In this document: piece after piece, positions 46,923 to 59,764 of the stretch | Layout of the letters: every line of letters starts with the position of its first letter | Numbering within the stretch: position 1 is the stretch's first letter | DNA from: Sanghuangporus weigelae | Lineage: Eukaryota > Basidiomycota > Agaricomycetes > Hymenochaetales > Hymenochaetaceae | Direction of reading: 5' to 3' | NCBI GenBank assembly: GCA_033182465.1 | Contig: CP137324.1 | Span: forward strand, 2,356,001 to 2,420,000 | Length of the DNA stretch: 64,000 nucleotides | The notes under the pieces: generated by a model | What the model saw: only the letters and a program-made list of their open reading frames with translations | The model's database searches: none | What the model was told of the DNA's origin: nothing | Position numbers and translations under genes: made by a program

Positions 46923-48054
46923 ATGGTCACGGATGATTTGCCCTGGCCAGAGCTCGGCAACGTTTCGCGCGGCGCGACCCGCGGCAACCAGGGATCTAAG
47001 GGCGTCCTAGGGCCTCCAGACGAGCAAGGCCGAGCTGTTCTCCAACTACGCGTGCAGCCTGGCGTGCTTGCCGTCAAGCTAAATCCGACTGCTACCGTTT
47101 GGTACCGCACGCTCGACAACGAGGTCCAGCGCGCGCTCAAAGAGACGAAAACCTACTGGCGCAAGGCGCGCCGTAGACAAGATTACGATGCGCGCGCCGA
47201 CCAGGACCATATGGAGCTCCATGAGTGGCTTCAGCAGCTCAAGGATAAGTGCATGGCCCATCTCGAGCTTCTCCTTCAGAAGGGCGAGATTACTGGTCCA
47301 CCGTATATCATGCCCGATAACCTCGAGTTCACCTTCATGCGTGGTTTCATCGAGCGCCAGCGCTCAGGCATCCCTCACAATCCACGCCTCCGCGGTCTCC
47401 CGCGCAGCGAGCAACACCGTATCCCGTCTGAGGACCTTGCCGACGACGATTTAGACGCGCGTGGTTCACCTGATAGTGTATCCAGTCCCCTAAAAAGTCC
47501 CACCTCCGCCCTCGCCAGTGCGTTCCCCTCCTGTAGAAATGTGTGTAGACAGTCTGATCGATTCTCATGTCTCCCTAACAGGCCGTGCGGGCCCATCCTC
47601 CTCTCCTACCTGGTCTAAAATGCCCTCCGATCCGTCCTCTTCCACAGACCTCTTGCATAGAATAGAGGCCGCGCGTGCGTAAACCCATCCCCCGTGTGCT
47701 TTCCCCCTGACCCGTTATGTACTTACACATCAATTCCCACAGAGAACACGCTTCGTCAATCGCGCTCGCGCTTACGGGTTGTTCGCACTGCTACCCAAGA
47801 TGCATATGAACGCTACAAGCATTGCACAGACCAGGAGCACATTCTAGAGTCCGAGGTTCAACGCGCAGAAGAGCGACTCGATGAACTGAGTATGTAACCA
47901 TTTTTAAAATTTATTTATTTATTTCCCTTCATTCATTTTACATAACCGATCGATGCGACGCTCTGATACCCACTCTTTACCCCTACCTTTAGTCCATCTC
48001 TTCGCCCAGCAACCCGCATCCGCACCTGGGCCATCCACCAGCAGTACGTATTAG
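46923..48054 (+). CDS. Hypothetical protein with C-terminal coiled coil
   Basis: Four exons, 46923-47532, 47582-47674, 47743-47889 and 47993-48054, close in phase and give 303 aa. The start ATG follows a pyrimidine-rich leader. The N-terminal 60 residues are Gly/Pro-rich and polar. A charged helical middle follows (WYRTLDNEVQRALKETKTYW, RKARRRQDYDARADQD). A proline/serine linker leads into a heptad-like segment (RYKHCTDQEHILESEVQRAE), likely a coiled coil. The tail is Ala/Pro/Ser. Codon use is noticeably GC-rich (many GCGC strings) compared with neighbours. I do not recognise the family; no membrane segment or catalytic motif is visible. Confidence 0.7.
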
Positions 48055-48154
48055 CGAATTCAATTAAATGGTATCGTGGCTCTCCCTCATTCGTTGCCCT
48101 TCTAACCGTCCCCTCCTCATCTCGCTTTCCCTCCCTCCTTTTCCACACCATCTC

Positions 48155-49496
48155 ATGGTGTTGGATCGAAAAGCAGTCACTGTGCCGAGTTATCCAAGCG
48201 ACCTGCAAATTCAAACTCAGACAATTCAACGACAGCAAGCGCAGGAACAAATACAGCCACATTCGTCGACATCAACACCGATCGCAACGTCCGCGCCGCC
48301 CAATGGGGTTTTCGACCAGGAACGGTACGCCACCGTTGGAACTTTGCCCTCCAGCACTCAGGCGCACCGGCAGCATCAACAACAACAGCACACGCAGCAG
48401 CACCAACAACACCAGCAGGTAATACCGTATCATCATGCTTACCACCTTTGGCCCGGAGTAGGTACGCCATTCCACGCTCCTCCGCAACGACCAGCGTCGA
48501 GCGTGTCTGTCTCTAGCGCGCCAGGCGGCCTGAGCATGGAAATTCAGAGTGGCCAGCGGTATGCCGCTGAACTTCTCGGGCCAGGTGGCGCTGGTGCTAG
48601 TGGGAGTCGAAGCGGAGAGGATTGGACAGCGGGTCCTGGTCCCGGCGTTGGGTCCGACAGCGAGGTAAGATTCAATATCTGGCCTATGTTTCTTCATCAA
48701 CGAGTTCATTGAGATGTTTTCGTGCCTTCCATTTGAGCGGAGAAAGGTCTGACGATTCACTTTGTTTTTTCTTGTCTTGCATGAATTTTTTTTAGGCAGC
48801 GGCGATGATGCATACTACGTCTCGCGTCGCGAGTCCGCAGAGAAAGCATCCTCGCGAATGGGAGACGGCTCCGTCGGTTCAACAGCAGGCACAGAACTTG
48901 GCAGCTCTTAGAGGTACGCTGATAATGCAATCTGTCATTCTGAATCACTATTGAATGATGATTGTTTCGATTTCGATAGACACCGGAGATGTACGTTTCT
49001 CCTCTTTCTTGACCTTAGGCGCACTTTCTAAACCATACAATTGCGTATCAGGACACATCATCACACCCGCCCCGAAAGCGCTTGACGCAAGTTCACTCCA
49101 CACCGAGTCTCCCGCTTGCGCTCTCCCTCACGAGCCCGCTCACTCCAACGCCAAGCCCGCATACACCGCAACCCACACATTCAAGCCATTTGGCGCACCC
49201 TCAGCACCAACCCCCACACTCGTATCACCCCGCCGGAGGGTGGACAAACTTCGCACCCGGACCTGGACCTGGGCCTGACTCAGGATCGGGACACACCTGA
49301 GTTGTTCCGCTACTTCTTCCACAGTAAGTCTGGTTCGCGCCACCCAGTATGTGAAAATCGGCCCAAAATAAACCCGAATATTGGGTTGTAGTCCTTGCTT
49401 TGTACCTTTTTTGCAGGTTATTTCGAACATCGCGCCGGGGCTGCCGCCGCTGCCCCTCACCTCGCCTCATGCACTCACTGCTTTACGTCTTCATGA
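48155..49496 (+). CDS. Gln/His/Pro-rich low-complexity protein
   Basis: Clear exons are 48155-48664, 48796-48913, an 11-base micro-exon 48980-48990, and one starting at 49052; phases close through these. The protein starts MVLDRKAVTVPSYPSD. It has a Gln/His tract (residues about 70-90), Gly-rich loops, a short conserved-looking stretch (SPQRKHPREWETAPSV) and a basic PPRKRLTQ. The 3' end is ambiguous. Read straight on, the frame stops at 49300. An alternative frame from about 49240 (LGLTQDRDTPELFRYFFH) runs into a strong GTAAGT donor at 49323. It then joins an exon from about 49417 (YFEHRAGAAAAAPHLAS), ending at 49496. A frame shift or hidden splice in 49052-49240 would be needed. A transcriptional or nuclear role is possible; family unknown. 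Confidence 0.55.
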
Positions 49497-52400
49497 TCGC
49501 CATGGTTATTTGTCATGGTCTCCAAGTTTTTTTCAGCATTTCTTTTCTATTTGTTTGATGCTTTGGTTTTTCTCGTTCCAGGGTCTGAGTTGCGCGTTTA
49601 CATTTGGTGGTCTCGCTTGTCCCCATTTTACTTTTCTTTCGATACAGCACAGCCGCAAAGTCGGTTACCCTGACTTCTCGTTGCTCTTCCATGCATTTAT
49701 TTCTCTGCCGAGGACAGTGTCGATGCTCTCTCACTCTGCATATTATTGTTGTGTGCTTTGTAGAAGCTAAAAACTTCTTCGTTTTCCACACATTCATGAC
49801 ACATATACAGTCCATTTCTGTAATTATCGCATATTAAAAACGTTGTTTTCGGCTCATTCAAAACGGACACGAGGTTTTCACATGTTCCATACGCAGTACT
49901 AGTATTTTTGTTTCGTTCTCAGGGTGTCGTTTCAGCGTTCTTGCTGTAATTTTGCTTTCCATGGTCGCTCTGTCTTGTATTCGTGGTATTGGTTATACGC
50001 TTTACCCTACTTTTCTTGCTTTCCAATTCCACGTACCGTTATCATCACCGGGGCATTGTACAATGCCGACAAAGTATTTTGGTCATTTCTTTCTAATCTT
50101 TTCGATATTTTGTCCATAATATCCCTTATCCTCTTCGCTCCTTGCATTACCGTTCACTCCGCTTTCGCATACAACGTCGGCTGTTTTTTTCTGGGGCACG
50201 TAGCTCTAAATGCACGCATGCACGCATTTCCCTTGGACGCTTCTTTTGGTCCTATTTTTGTAGCGCCCTTCTGCTTGTTTAGTTTTTTCCTTCGCGCGAC
50301 TCACGCTTCTCGTTCGCGGTTACTCCGTCTTCACGCTAATACACGCATGCACGATGATCTTGGATAATAATTGCTACATACACGCACACGCATCCAACAC
50401 GTATATCGTACCGTTTCGTTATTGTATCCGCTCGATTATAGCGGTTCTTCTCTCGATCCCGTTGCTTTGGAGTCGCCATTCGTCATAATCATACCGAGTT
50501 TAGAGATTAAAGAGAATCATGACAAACATTGCTCCACAATTCTCCGGTTGGTCCCCCAAATATCTGGTCGGGCTATGAAGAAAGGGAGTTATCCTCCCTG
50601 CCCCGGCGGTTCGCTAACGGTGGAGCATCAGAGCACTGCAATTATTGGAAAGCCACTGAAACGGCGGTAGAAGGATTCAAATGCATTAGTACTTTACTAA
50701 CTCCGGATCCAGGGAGGGAAAGGAAATAAAAGGACGTAAAAACGTTGGAAAATCCATAGACGTGGCTCCGTAACAGATAGAGGCTGCAACACGCCGTAAG
50801 TGAATAAACTTTGCAAGATCGGGCACCAGGACGGCGGCTCCGGTCCCTTTCTGCGCGGAAACCCCCCTAATTTTGATGCTTTTATACACGTATTTTTCGG
50901 TCGGAATATCACACGAATCAGAAGTCCGAGATTGAGAATGATGCCGGAGATTTGAGAGACAGATATGGTGGAGGAATGACAGGATGGGCCCCACAATACT
51001 GCTGCTAGACGCGTGTTTGTACGGCAATAGTGAATATGTGAGTGAGTTCGAGCTCGATCAAATTATCCCTTTATGAACATATTAGGAAGAAGATCCATCT
51101 CGACGGCGTGTACGTACGTGTTCCGCATCAACCGTGAGATAAAGGTTCATCTCTCAAGGGAAGATACCGGCACTACTTCCTTATTTTCGGCACCAGCCTC
51201 TTACGACCGCTTCGCACTTCCTTCCTTCAACCTCGCCGATGCATGAAACGCTTGTAAGGGAAGAAAGTATTCAAAGGAGCTCCACAATTTCGACTCTGGT
51301 GAAACCAAACACATTGCGAGGCGGGTTCGCATCGAAATATTGTACGTACGTCCTTCAGGCGAAGAGCCAGGTTTCTCTAGATATCCGCAGCAGAAGGACA
51401 AAATAGTGGGTAAACTCAGTGCGAACGGCCTGATGTCTCCCAGTGATGATCTGACTCGATACGTCTGTATTTGACGTGCCTCTGAGGGCTAACACGCGGG
51501 TGTGATGTGGTATATTTAGGCGAGATGATGCTTATCAAAATCATCGTTGCGCCCACAAAAGCGTACATTGACCACGCTCAAACATATGGAACGGAATTAT
51601 GGGACTTACTTACGTTACTGATCTTCGGTATGATGCTGTGCTCCTGGCAGAGGCACATCGGCTGACAAACGTTGGAGCAAAGAAGAGCTTCGTTCGCATC
51701 GAAGTCATGTTTGATTTCTCGAAAATCCGCCCCGTTAGAGGGATGCGCGTTTATTAGTGAGCACAACCTTGCTTCGTTTGCCGGACAGTCTGTCATTATT
51801 ATGATCTGCAGGTAATAAACTTGCTATCTTAGGGACGACAAACCATCGTAAACGAGTCTCCGTTCAATTGAAAAGACCCACAATGACTCGCCTCGTCCCA
51901 TTCTATTGGAGCGCTAGAATTATCAGAGATTCAGTTATCTCCGAACTCGGAGGAGACGTTTAGAGGCATGTCCGCTGGAGCATAATAAACAAGATTGTGT
52001 TGGGCTTGAGAAAACGCATTAGTTACATGAAAATGATGTCGACCAAGCAAATAATCGCCTCTCTACTGTTGAACACTCACTCTCCAGATTGGTCATCTTA
52101 TTGCAAGCAATGCCTGAGCGGCTCCGTGTAATTCAAGTGAGAACTCGTGAGTTTATGATTCGAAAGGATCTGAGGATTCAGCGAGGAACAGGACAACGAA
52201 ACAAAGAAACGGCGGAAGATCCTTGAATACGTGAGTATATGCTACCTATTATGGCGGCCGTGCTGAGTCACAAAAGGTCAAAGAACCGAGTTGTAGCCTG
52301 CATCACGAATTTTGATAACATGCGACAGCTCTCTAATGACCATATGAATCCAGGAAATTGAACTACGGTCATAAATGGAGTGCCAGAGGCCAATCAAGGT

Positions 52401-54738
52401 AAGATACGTAGAGAAGCGAGGGTATGTACGACAGGCGTACTTCAACAAGGAGGCTGCCGAAAGTGCTGAAGGATTTATGCACCGCGAGGAATGGGTGCAG
52501 GTAGGATAATGTACTGAACAGTGGGACAGAACCCAACCAAATATTAGTGTTCAGCAGATCCAAGGTGGTATGTGATCTTGCTCATGATCCTAGGTAGTAT
52601 GAAACAACGAGTTCAATTTTGCCCTATTTGATCCCGTATTGCAGAGCCGGGTTTCAAGTGCTGGTCTGAGTAGAAAAATAGGCAACGCTAAGAGCTGACG
52701 GCATCTTGTAGTTATCTTGTGCGGAATGAATTGCGATCCCAATCCGTAATCAATAGGCAAAGTCGGGAGATCGGGTTCTTTACTTTCTGATGCAGCACGT
52801 CCTGCGTAGAAGCCGGATTCCGAGGGAATTTCTCTGGAAGTATTTGATATGTCGCGATCACTTCTGTCCATCTTGATCCAGGACTCTAAATATATCTAAC
52901 GAAACAACAGATAAGGACATGCGGCCACATTGGATCTGGAACTGTCCAAGATGGCTACGTCCTGGACATGACAATTTGCACCCGTCCTATTTCTCTGGTA
53001 CAAATCCATCTTGTCTACCGATGAAGATATCGGAGATCAATAAATGGACAAATTTGTCTCGACATCCGAGCCCGAGATCTCAATTGACGATCGGGCTAGA
53101 GGATGAACACTTCTCCGAGTCAGGCTCGCTGCACATGTCTCTATAGGGTCATACAAAAGACTTGACACCTTCTCGAAGGAGGTGTGCTCAATTTATGAAC
53201 TGGGATTTAGAAAAACTTGGAAAGACTTGGAGCCGGATTATCTTTGTGACATGCGTAGGTGTAGGACCTTCGGTTGAAAGACAATCAGCTCGCCTCTTGG
53301 ACTCGATATGTATGTATGTTACGAGGCGCTGGAGCCTTCCACACCATCTGGACCAGTAAACTTCCTCATTGACGACCCTCGCCACCCTGATAACCAACTT
53401 TCGTTTCGTTTCCCACAAATTCGGACCAGTTCTAAGCAGACATCCCAAATTGCTTCTGGAGAGTTACCGGCACTGATTAAGCTATTCGTAGCCAACGCAA
53501 GTGAGCAAGGCACTTCTTGTCTATACCAGGTGACAAGGATACATATACTGTATAGCTGATTTTCAAAATGACGCTTAGCGATCATACATAATATCATATG
53601 GAATATCGCGGAATTTGGTAAGGAATGCTGGGTGCGGCTTCTACCGGTCATGCTTTGTTTGGATTTCACGCAGTTTGCAAACCGAACCTGGGATAGGACA
53701 GGAAATGGAGGAACTCGAATCGAGTTCGTTCTTTGCTAAGCACGGTTAACCAATCGAAACGAGTCCTTGTCATAATAACCGCTCAGGAAGTGGCATAAAT
53801 CAATTGCTGGTGTAAAGGACGATCTGAAAGCGGTTATCAGGTCCCTTGACCGTCGAGAATTGGGATACTGTAAATTTCAGGTTTTGATGAACGGCAAGGG
53901 GTGAACACATCCAGCAAGTTAGCGTTACACTTAAAGGCGAGACGGATTAGTCCAACACTGCTCGACAGGAGGATCCCGAGGTGAGTTCCTCAATATTCTC
54001 AATCGAAAAGGGCTTCAGAGTTACGCGGTACCGAGTTTCAGCTCCTGTGGCTAATCATACCAGCAATACTGATGCACAAAGCTGAGGGAGAAAAAGACTC
54101 GCCTCTAAACAACAGCTCTCCCCGAAAGCGTCACGACAATCGCAAAGATCGTTCGCACATTGATTGAAGTCATAGTGTTGTGAGCACATCTTTGCTTTCA
54201 AGAAGCCACAGCTCTGATCTGATGATCAGGCATATGTAGGAACGCTGGAGTCGATCATGATGTCTAGTTATCGGAATACTGGTGATCATGAAGCACCTAG
54301 GATTCATAAAGGAGAGTTCTTCATCACCAGTACGGTCCTGATTTGCGTGGCACAGTCACGGTATCAGATGAGATGTATTATCAGTTCCCATGGGTAAGAG
54401 GAGAGGACAACTCGTCCCCAAGGAACAGTCCATGAAATATTGCCTTAATATATCGTATTCTATTTCCACCTCTTTGATTCTTGATCAAGAAGTGACGAAG
54501 TGACCGTAGTACAAGGGTGGCGAAAGCAGTACAGTGTATAAGCAACCAAGCAACCAAACATAACATCAATCTTTGACGGCCTGAAACAAGGGGTGCTTAG
54601 TAATACTGATTCTTAGTCATCCTTCCCTAAACCACTTGTTGTCGCCTTCAGTCAGTGACTACAACACCCAACTCGTCCTCGTCAACAACGACGCCGACGA
54701 TTGTTTTTGTTTCTCGCTCATCGTACACGACGGCCGCA
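49497..54738. other. Gene-poor stretch, no convincing gene
   Basis: From 49500 to 50400 the plus strand is very T-rich, giving a long hydrophobic frame that is probably untranslated DNA. From 50400 to 54600 I see only fragments. On the minus strand at 52871 a 93-codon frame opens with DRSDRDISNTSREIPSESGF and could be a small gene. On the plus strand at about 53370-53530 RHPDNQLSFRFPQIRTSSK and ASGELPALIKLFVANASEQ look coding but have no start or continuation. These may be remnants. A CT-rich leader near 54620-54738 belongs to the downstream MUB1 gene. Confidence 0.35.
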
Positions 54739-57700
54739 ATGCGAGAGTCTAACTTTGCCTTCCCGGCTCAGAACAGAGCCTGTGTATGTATAACGTCTCA
54801 GCTCTATGATAGAAGAGGTGAGTAAGCTCGATCTCTCGTGGCTTCGACGTCGTTGCTGATGGTGTGCTCGATTAACTTCGATCGTCGACAATTTTAAGCA
54901 CTCGATACGAACTCGCCATTGCCTTTGTTGAATTCCCTCACCCACCTCACTTATCTCACGTCGACGTCGCCGCGCATACGGGAAATACTCACATGCGACG
55001 GTGGCCTCGAACGACTAGTTCGTCTCCTTAAAGATTTCTGTTTCTCGCCCCCGCCGCCTGAGAATCCGTCAGCAATCTTCGGTCTCTCACCTCCTAGTTT
55101 GCCGCGTCCTTCGCAGGTACCGGTGTTGAATCCGAAAGTGTTTGATCGGCACGCCGCTTACCGATTCTCACTTGCCTTTCAATGTGTGGTTAACATCGGT
55201 GTCCGTGGCTCGGAACCTATACGCAGCCGTGTTGTCCAAGCTGGTACCTTAGATGTTGTCGGATGCATTCTGGAGGCATGGTTGGCATCAAAGGGATTTG
55301 CTGTCGGACCGAGTGCAAGTGCAAGTGGGATACCACGTGAGTCTCGTGAACAGCGTCAGCTCAGACGGCAGCAGCAGTTAGAGCAAAGACAGCGCGAACA
55401 GGCTCAAGAGCTTCACAGGCTGCTCGCTCTGCAGCGCTCACTCGTGAATGCAGCCGACGTGAGTTATCAGTCATTTTCGGTAATAAGCTGACTAAACTGA
55501 AGTCTGTGCAGGAGGAACAAACTGTTGCCACATCGGATGCTGAAACGACCGTCTCAACGGATACTTCTGCGACTGCTACGCCTTCTGGATCGGGGACACC
55601 GACGACCACGGTTACTGTACCAGGACGTGACAGGTCCGGAACAGTCGTAGCACGCCGAGTTTGGGATACAGACACTCGCGATCAATCAACTGCCGGTCCT
55701 TCAATGAGCCGCTCGCGGACAGTCCGAGCTCGGATGACTGAGGAGTCAGCCACTCCGTCGACATCAACTTCTCGACCGGAGACAGAGACGGAAGATGATG
55801 GCGAGCCTGATGCGGATGGCGATGTAGAGATGGGTACGTCCAGGTCACGCGACCGAAATATGGATGAAAATATTCCTCCACCACATGGACATCCTCATGG
55901 TCGGCGAACTGTTGGCATTGTTACAGATAATCCTTCACCGGCAGCAACTGCTGCAGTCGGTGCTGGTATAGCCGGAACTTCAGATGCGCTGGACGTAGAC
56001 ATGGATGCACACATAATTATCAATACAAATGCGGCAGACGATGGGGTAGCAGATGGTATAGTAGCTTTAGAGCAAAACGTCAACGATGACCTCGCCATGG
56101 GAGCTCCTCCTGGTGCTCCTGGCGCTATTGATGCAACACCTCGTACTCGCACAAACGCTCTTACTTTGAATACTCGAAACATCAACATGCAACGGGAACA
56201 CCATCATCACCATGTACATGGTCGAGAGGAACTTACGCCTCGCGCAGTACTTGCTACGTTGCCTTTGCATATCAACAATCATCCTCGCGACATTCCTCGT
56301 CCTCAAGCGCCTGCCCCGGTTGCAATGCCTATGACTGCAAATGATACAGGGCCTTCTCGAGTGCCCGACATCAGCCAGCTCAGGCAGTTTATGCACGCTA
56401 ACGTAGGCACTGCGGGTGCTCCGGCGCCGGCAATCGCTCCTGCGCCTCCTCCAAGGCCTTCACATCGACATCACCACCACCATTCCGAAGAACAAGGACC
56501 GTATCGTGAAGATGACGTGTTACTTGGCCTTCAGTTGCTTGCGTACTTAAGCAAGTATCCGCATGTTCGTCAGGCATTCTATAAACCTCGCCTTAGCTTC
56601 CACCCCGCAACGGCAATGTCCCAAGGACAGGACGCTCAAATTATGGGAAGTTCTTCGTGGCGCAAGACAGGAGCCGGTTCTAGCGTTGGTGTAGTCCCTG
56701 CGGTAGCTGCAATTGCGGATGTCAAGAAAGATATCGGGTTTTTTAAGACGTTGACCGGACGAGGGAAGGAGAAAGAAAAGGATAAACAATCAGCAAGCGT
56801 TGCGCCAAACGCGGGCCAGGCTGGACCATCAACAACGGCACAGCCGCGAATGACGAACGTGTTTTCCTTGGTAGAACGATTCACATTCAGACCTAGTCCT
56901 ACGGAAAGTAGTTTACCTCAGCCGCCACCCTTCTTGCCTCATGATATCCAGTACTGGGCCGGCGTTATCATGCGAAATGCGTGTCGAAAAGATGAAAGCC
57001 GTGGTGGTATACGGCAGTGTGCTAACAGTATGTTGCTTTAATCTTTTTGTGTCTGAAGGAAACCAACTATATTTCCTTCGACTTAGTGCTCTGCGGAAAA
57101 TGGGAGTCATTCCCACGCGAGTTTGCGAAGTGCCGGAGATGCAGAAAAGCGAAGTATTGCGGAAAGGAGTGCCAGTCACGTGCTTGGAGCGAAGGTCACC
57201 GTTTCTGGTGTAGTGCTCGCGAGGAAGAGGGTGAAATGGGGACTTCAGGCGCTGGCACTTCTACCGCTACTGGCGGTGCTTCTGCATCTACTGCCCAACA
57301 AATTCAAAACGCTGAAGATGCTGTAGACGATGAGAATGGTACCAGTGGAATAACGGGTGGGACTCGGGGGACGATAGAAAGAATTGATCGTAGACAGGCT
57401 CGTGATCGAGAGCGACAGCGAATGTCTACAGCTGCGGCTGCAGCACTTGCTGCTATGCAGCCTGCTCCCAGTGCTTCTTCGGCTATCGCCGCTGCTCGGA
57501 ATCCATCAACTGTAGGTCCTGAGCTCATATTATGACAGGCATAAGCTGATAACTGGCATAGTCTTCCTCTGAGACTGTAATGCGTGGGCAGGCCTCACGG
57601 CCAAGTGGTTCAAATACGTCTGGGAGTGCCCTTTACGCTATTCCGCGTCCCGTCTTGAACCCAAGAGATGTTGACTCACCGATACCAGTCGCCCTCCTTA

Positions 57701-58146
57701 ACCAACAGCAGCAAGCAGTTCGAGGTATAGCTGGTCTGCCAGGCGCTGTCCAGCCGTTTGCAAACGGAGCGAATGAATTGACTTTCCCTCTTGGGCTTAA
57801 TCTCAATGGATATTCTCCCGAACAGCAGGTAACGATTAGGACATTCTTGCAGGCCGTCGGAATCGCCGAGTTGGAAGCTGATAACTTATTGGCTCCTCCA
57901 CCTCAAGGGGCTGACGCGTCGGTAGCTGGAGCTGGAGATGTTAGTGTAGAGATTGAGTATCATCAACGCGGAAGAGACCGAGACCGAGAGAGGCCGTTGC
58001 CGGAGCGCATCCAGGCCATGAACGTGGCAGATCATACGCACGTATCAACTGAACCGAGTTCAAGCTCATCGTCACGCTCTCCTAGGGATGGCTCAACCGC
58101 AGATATGGAAATGAGCGAAGACGATAGTATGGAAATCGTTGACTAA
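54739..58146 (+). CDS. MUB1: MUB1/SamB-type MYND zinc-finger protein
   Basis: Five exons, 54739-54817, 54899-55458, 55512-57027, 57087-57511 and 57562-58146, close in phase and give 1,054 aa. The N-terminus (MRESNFAFPAQNRACVC, then LYDRRALDTNSPLPLLNSL, TSTSPRIREILTCDGGLERL) is the conserved start of the MUB1/SamB family. An Armadillo-like helical region follows (RFSLAFQCVVNIGVRG). The MYND finger lies at residues 734-760 (CRRCRKAKYCGKECQ then HRFWC). The intron 57028-57086 sits just before it and is needed to form CANMLCGKWESFPREFAKC. The middle third is a long disordered Thr/Ala/His-rich stretch. In yeast, MUB1 helps the Ubr2 ubiquitin ligase degrade Rpn4; Aspergillus SamB affects polarity and septation. 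Basidiomycete function is inferred. Confidence 0.9.
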
Positions 58147-58620
58147 TCGTAATGGTCTTTGGGATTACATATCTAATCATTTTATTTGTCTTTTCAGTCG
58201 TAGCATACTCTACTTGCACAAAACGTCTATCTGCATACTTGTTGTACTGCAATGTCCATCTTTTCCTTCACATATTCCAATGTTTCCCGTTCTCTCTCTT
58301 GCGTCCGCTCAATATTTACTACGTGCATTCATATATACCGCCTACATAATCTCACTATACTATGATTCTACAAGCTTTTGCGATCCCGGAACAGTTTTCT
58401 TGATTAGGTTCAAACACCAGGCCCTTCCTTTCTCTCTATTGTTCTGAGACGTGAATGTCAAATCCGGGTTGTATGCTGGTGTCCAGCTAGAAAAAGGTAA
58501 CTTTGCATGGTGGTACACAGCATTGATGCTTTGTCGTATCGAGCCTGTCCATTGTCGCGATATCAAACGATGCATAGCGAACAAGAGGTGCAATCCAACG
58601 ATAAATGTTTCGTGTGAAGT
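58147..58620. other. Intergenic, 3' flank of MUB1
   Basis: T-rich downstream DNA, presumably the 3' untranslated region, reaching to the left end of the Tc1/mariner element. No gene is seen. Confidence 0.4.
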
Positions 58621-59328
58621 TACAGGTGGTTCCCAAAAGTCTTCGGCCCCCCCGTTTTTGGAAGTCGATCGTCGCGCCTTCTTTGGTAGGTAGGAGCGTC
58701 GATCAAACCTTCGTGTCGCGGCACTTCACACTTCCTCCTTATACCTCACTCGAAAACGAACACAAAATAAATTCTATGCATTAATGCAGTATAAAATTAT
58801 ATACATGAATATTATGCTCCACTATATACTGTCCATATTATGTGAAAAAATAAGTGATTTAATAGCCGGTGTTGCCTCCTTCTGCAAAAACAACTGCAGC
58901 AACTCTCTTGGGCATGGAATTGATCTGTTGATTAATCTGTTCGATCGTGAGGGAATCCCAGGCCTCCTGGGCTGCCCTTTTGAGCTCCTCCTTTGTTTCT
59001 ATGGATGTCTGTCATGCACGGATGTTGTTTTTCCAGTCAAACCAGACCAGTTCAATGGGATTGACATCAGAGGAAGTTTCCAGCCTTGCAGCATGACAAA
59101 TTGAGGCCCCGGCACGCAGAGAACCAATAATACGATTTTTTTTAGGTGAATCAAGTTGTTGGCGAGCCATACAATGATGGGAGGGAATAAAAAAACACTA
59201 CACTACTGAGGAGATGAAGCACATGTCGCGCGACACGAAGGTTTGATCGATGCTCCTACCTACCAAAGAAGGCGTGACGATCGACTTCCAAAAACGGGGG
59301 GACCGAAGACTTTTGGGAACCACCTGTA
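58621..59328. mobile_element. Decayed Tc1/mariner transposon, internally deleted
   Basis: Inverted ends face each other: TACAGGTGGTTCCCAAAAG at 58621 and its complement ending CCACCTGTA at 59328. TA target duplications lie at 58621-58622 and 59327-59328. The inverted ends are about 100 bases long (to about 58720 and from about 59230), with matching strings such as the TACCTACCAAAG / CTTTGGTAGGTA pair. The total of 708 bases is about half a normal element, so the N-terminal half of the transposase has been lost. The remaining transposase fragment is annotated separately. Confidence 0.85.
58859..59135 (-). pseudogene. Tc1/mariner transposase, C-terminal fragment
   Basis: The minus strand reads GASICHAARLETSSDVNPIE, then LVWFDWKNNIRA, an in-frame TGA, then EELKRAAQEAWDSLTIEQ, then SMPKRVAAVVFAEGGNTGY and TAA. 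NPIE-x-VW is the third acidic block of the DDE/D catalytic triad of Tc1-like transposases, and GASxxH lies near the second. The first block and the DNA-binding half are absent. With the internal stop and the deletion, the enzyme cannot be active. Confidence 0.85.
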
Positions 59329-59379
59329 TAATGCGTTTGAGCGGCTTCCACTTGTTCCGTATCTGACTGCCTCACTTTC

Positions 59380-59764
59380 AAAGTCTTCGGTGCCTCTGTA
59401 AAGACTGCTTATTCGGGCTTTTCGATATGCCTAAAAGTACTTTCAAGAGGCTAAGAGAACTTAGGACGTCCGAGTTGGACAGGAAGAAGAATGGTCGAGC
59501 TGCACTGATATGCTCCAAGCTCAAAGGGCATGCCCTGAAAAACAAGCATGGTGTAGAAAAGCAGTCTTTGGAATATACATATGGGCGTCATGCTTGATGT
59601 ATGCAGGGTCATTTCACAAGGGAAGTAGCATAAAGATGATGTTGCTTCATAAGCTGAAGGTTGACGAGAATATGAGAAAATTGCAGGCCATTTTTCGTGA
59701 CAAGCCTGATAATCTAAAGGTCGAACTCGGTAGAAAGCGACACGACGTCCTGGCTATGACATAG
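59380..59764 (+). CDS. Possible remnant of a basic, Cys-containing protein
   Basis: The plus strand reads LRCLCKDCLFGLFDMPKSTF from about 59388, then KRLRELRTSELDRKKNGRA and LKGHALKNKHGVEKQSLE, with a stop near 59598. A second frame, MYAGSFHKGSSIKMMLLHK then LQAIFRDKPDNLKVELGRK, follows to 59764 and could be joined by a short intron. The C-x-C-x2-C pattern before a basic stretch resembles the start of several agaricomycete transposon-linked proteins, but the match is too short to name a family. It lies directly beside the Tc1/mariner remnant. Confidence 0.3.

Noticed and set aside
49924-50367. 147-codon hydrophobic frame resembling a membrane protein
   Set aside because: It lies in a T-rich plus strand that gives Phe/Leu/Ser by composition; no conserved motif and no splice context.
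58784-59104. 106-codon plus-strand frame
   Set aside because: It is the antisense of the transposase fragment, which has the recognisable NPIE block on the minus strand.
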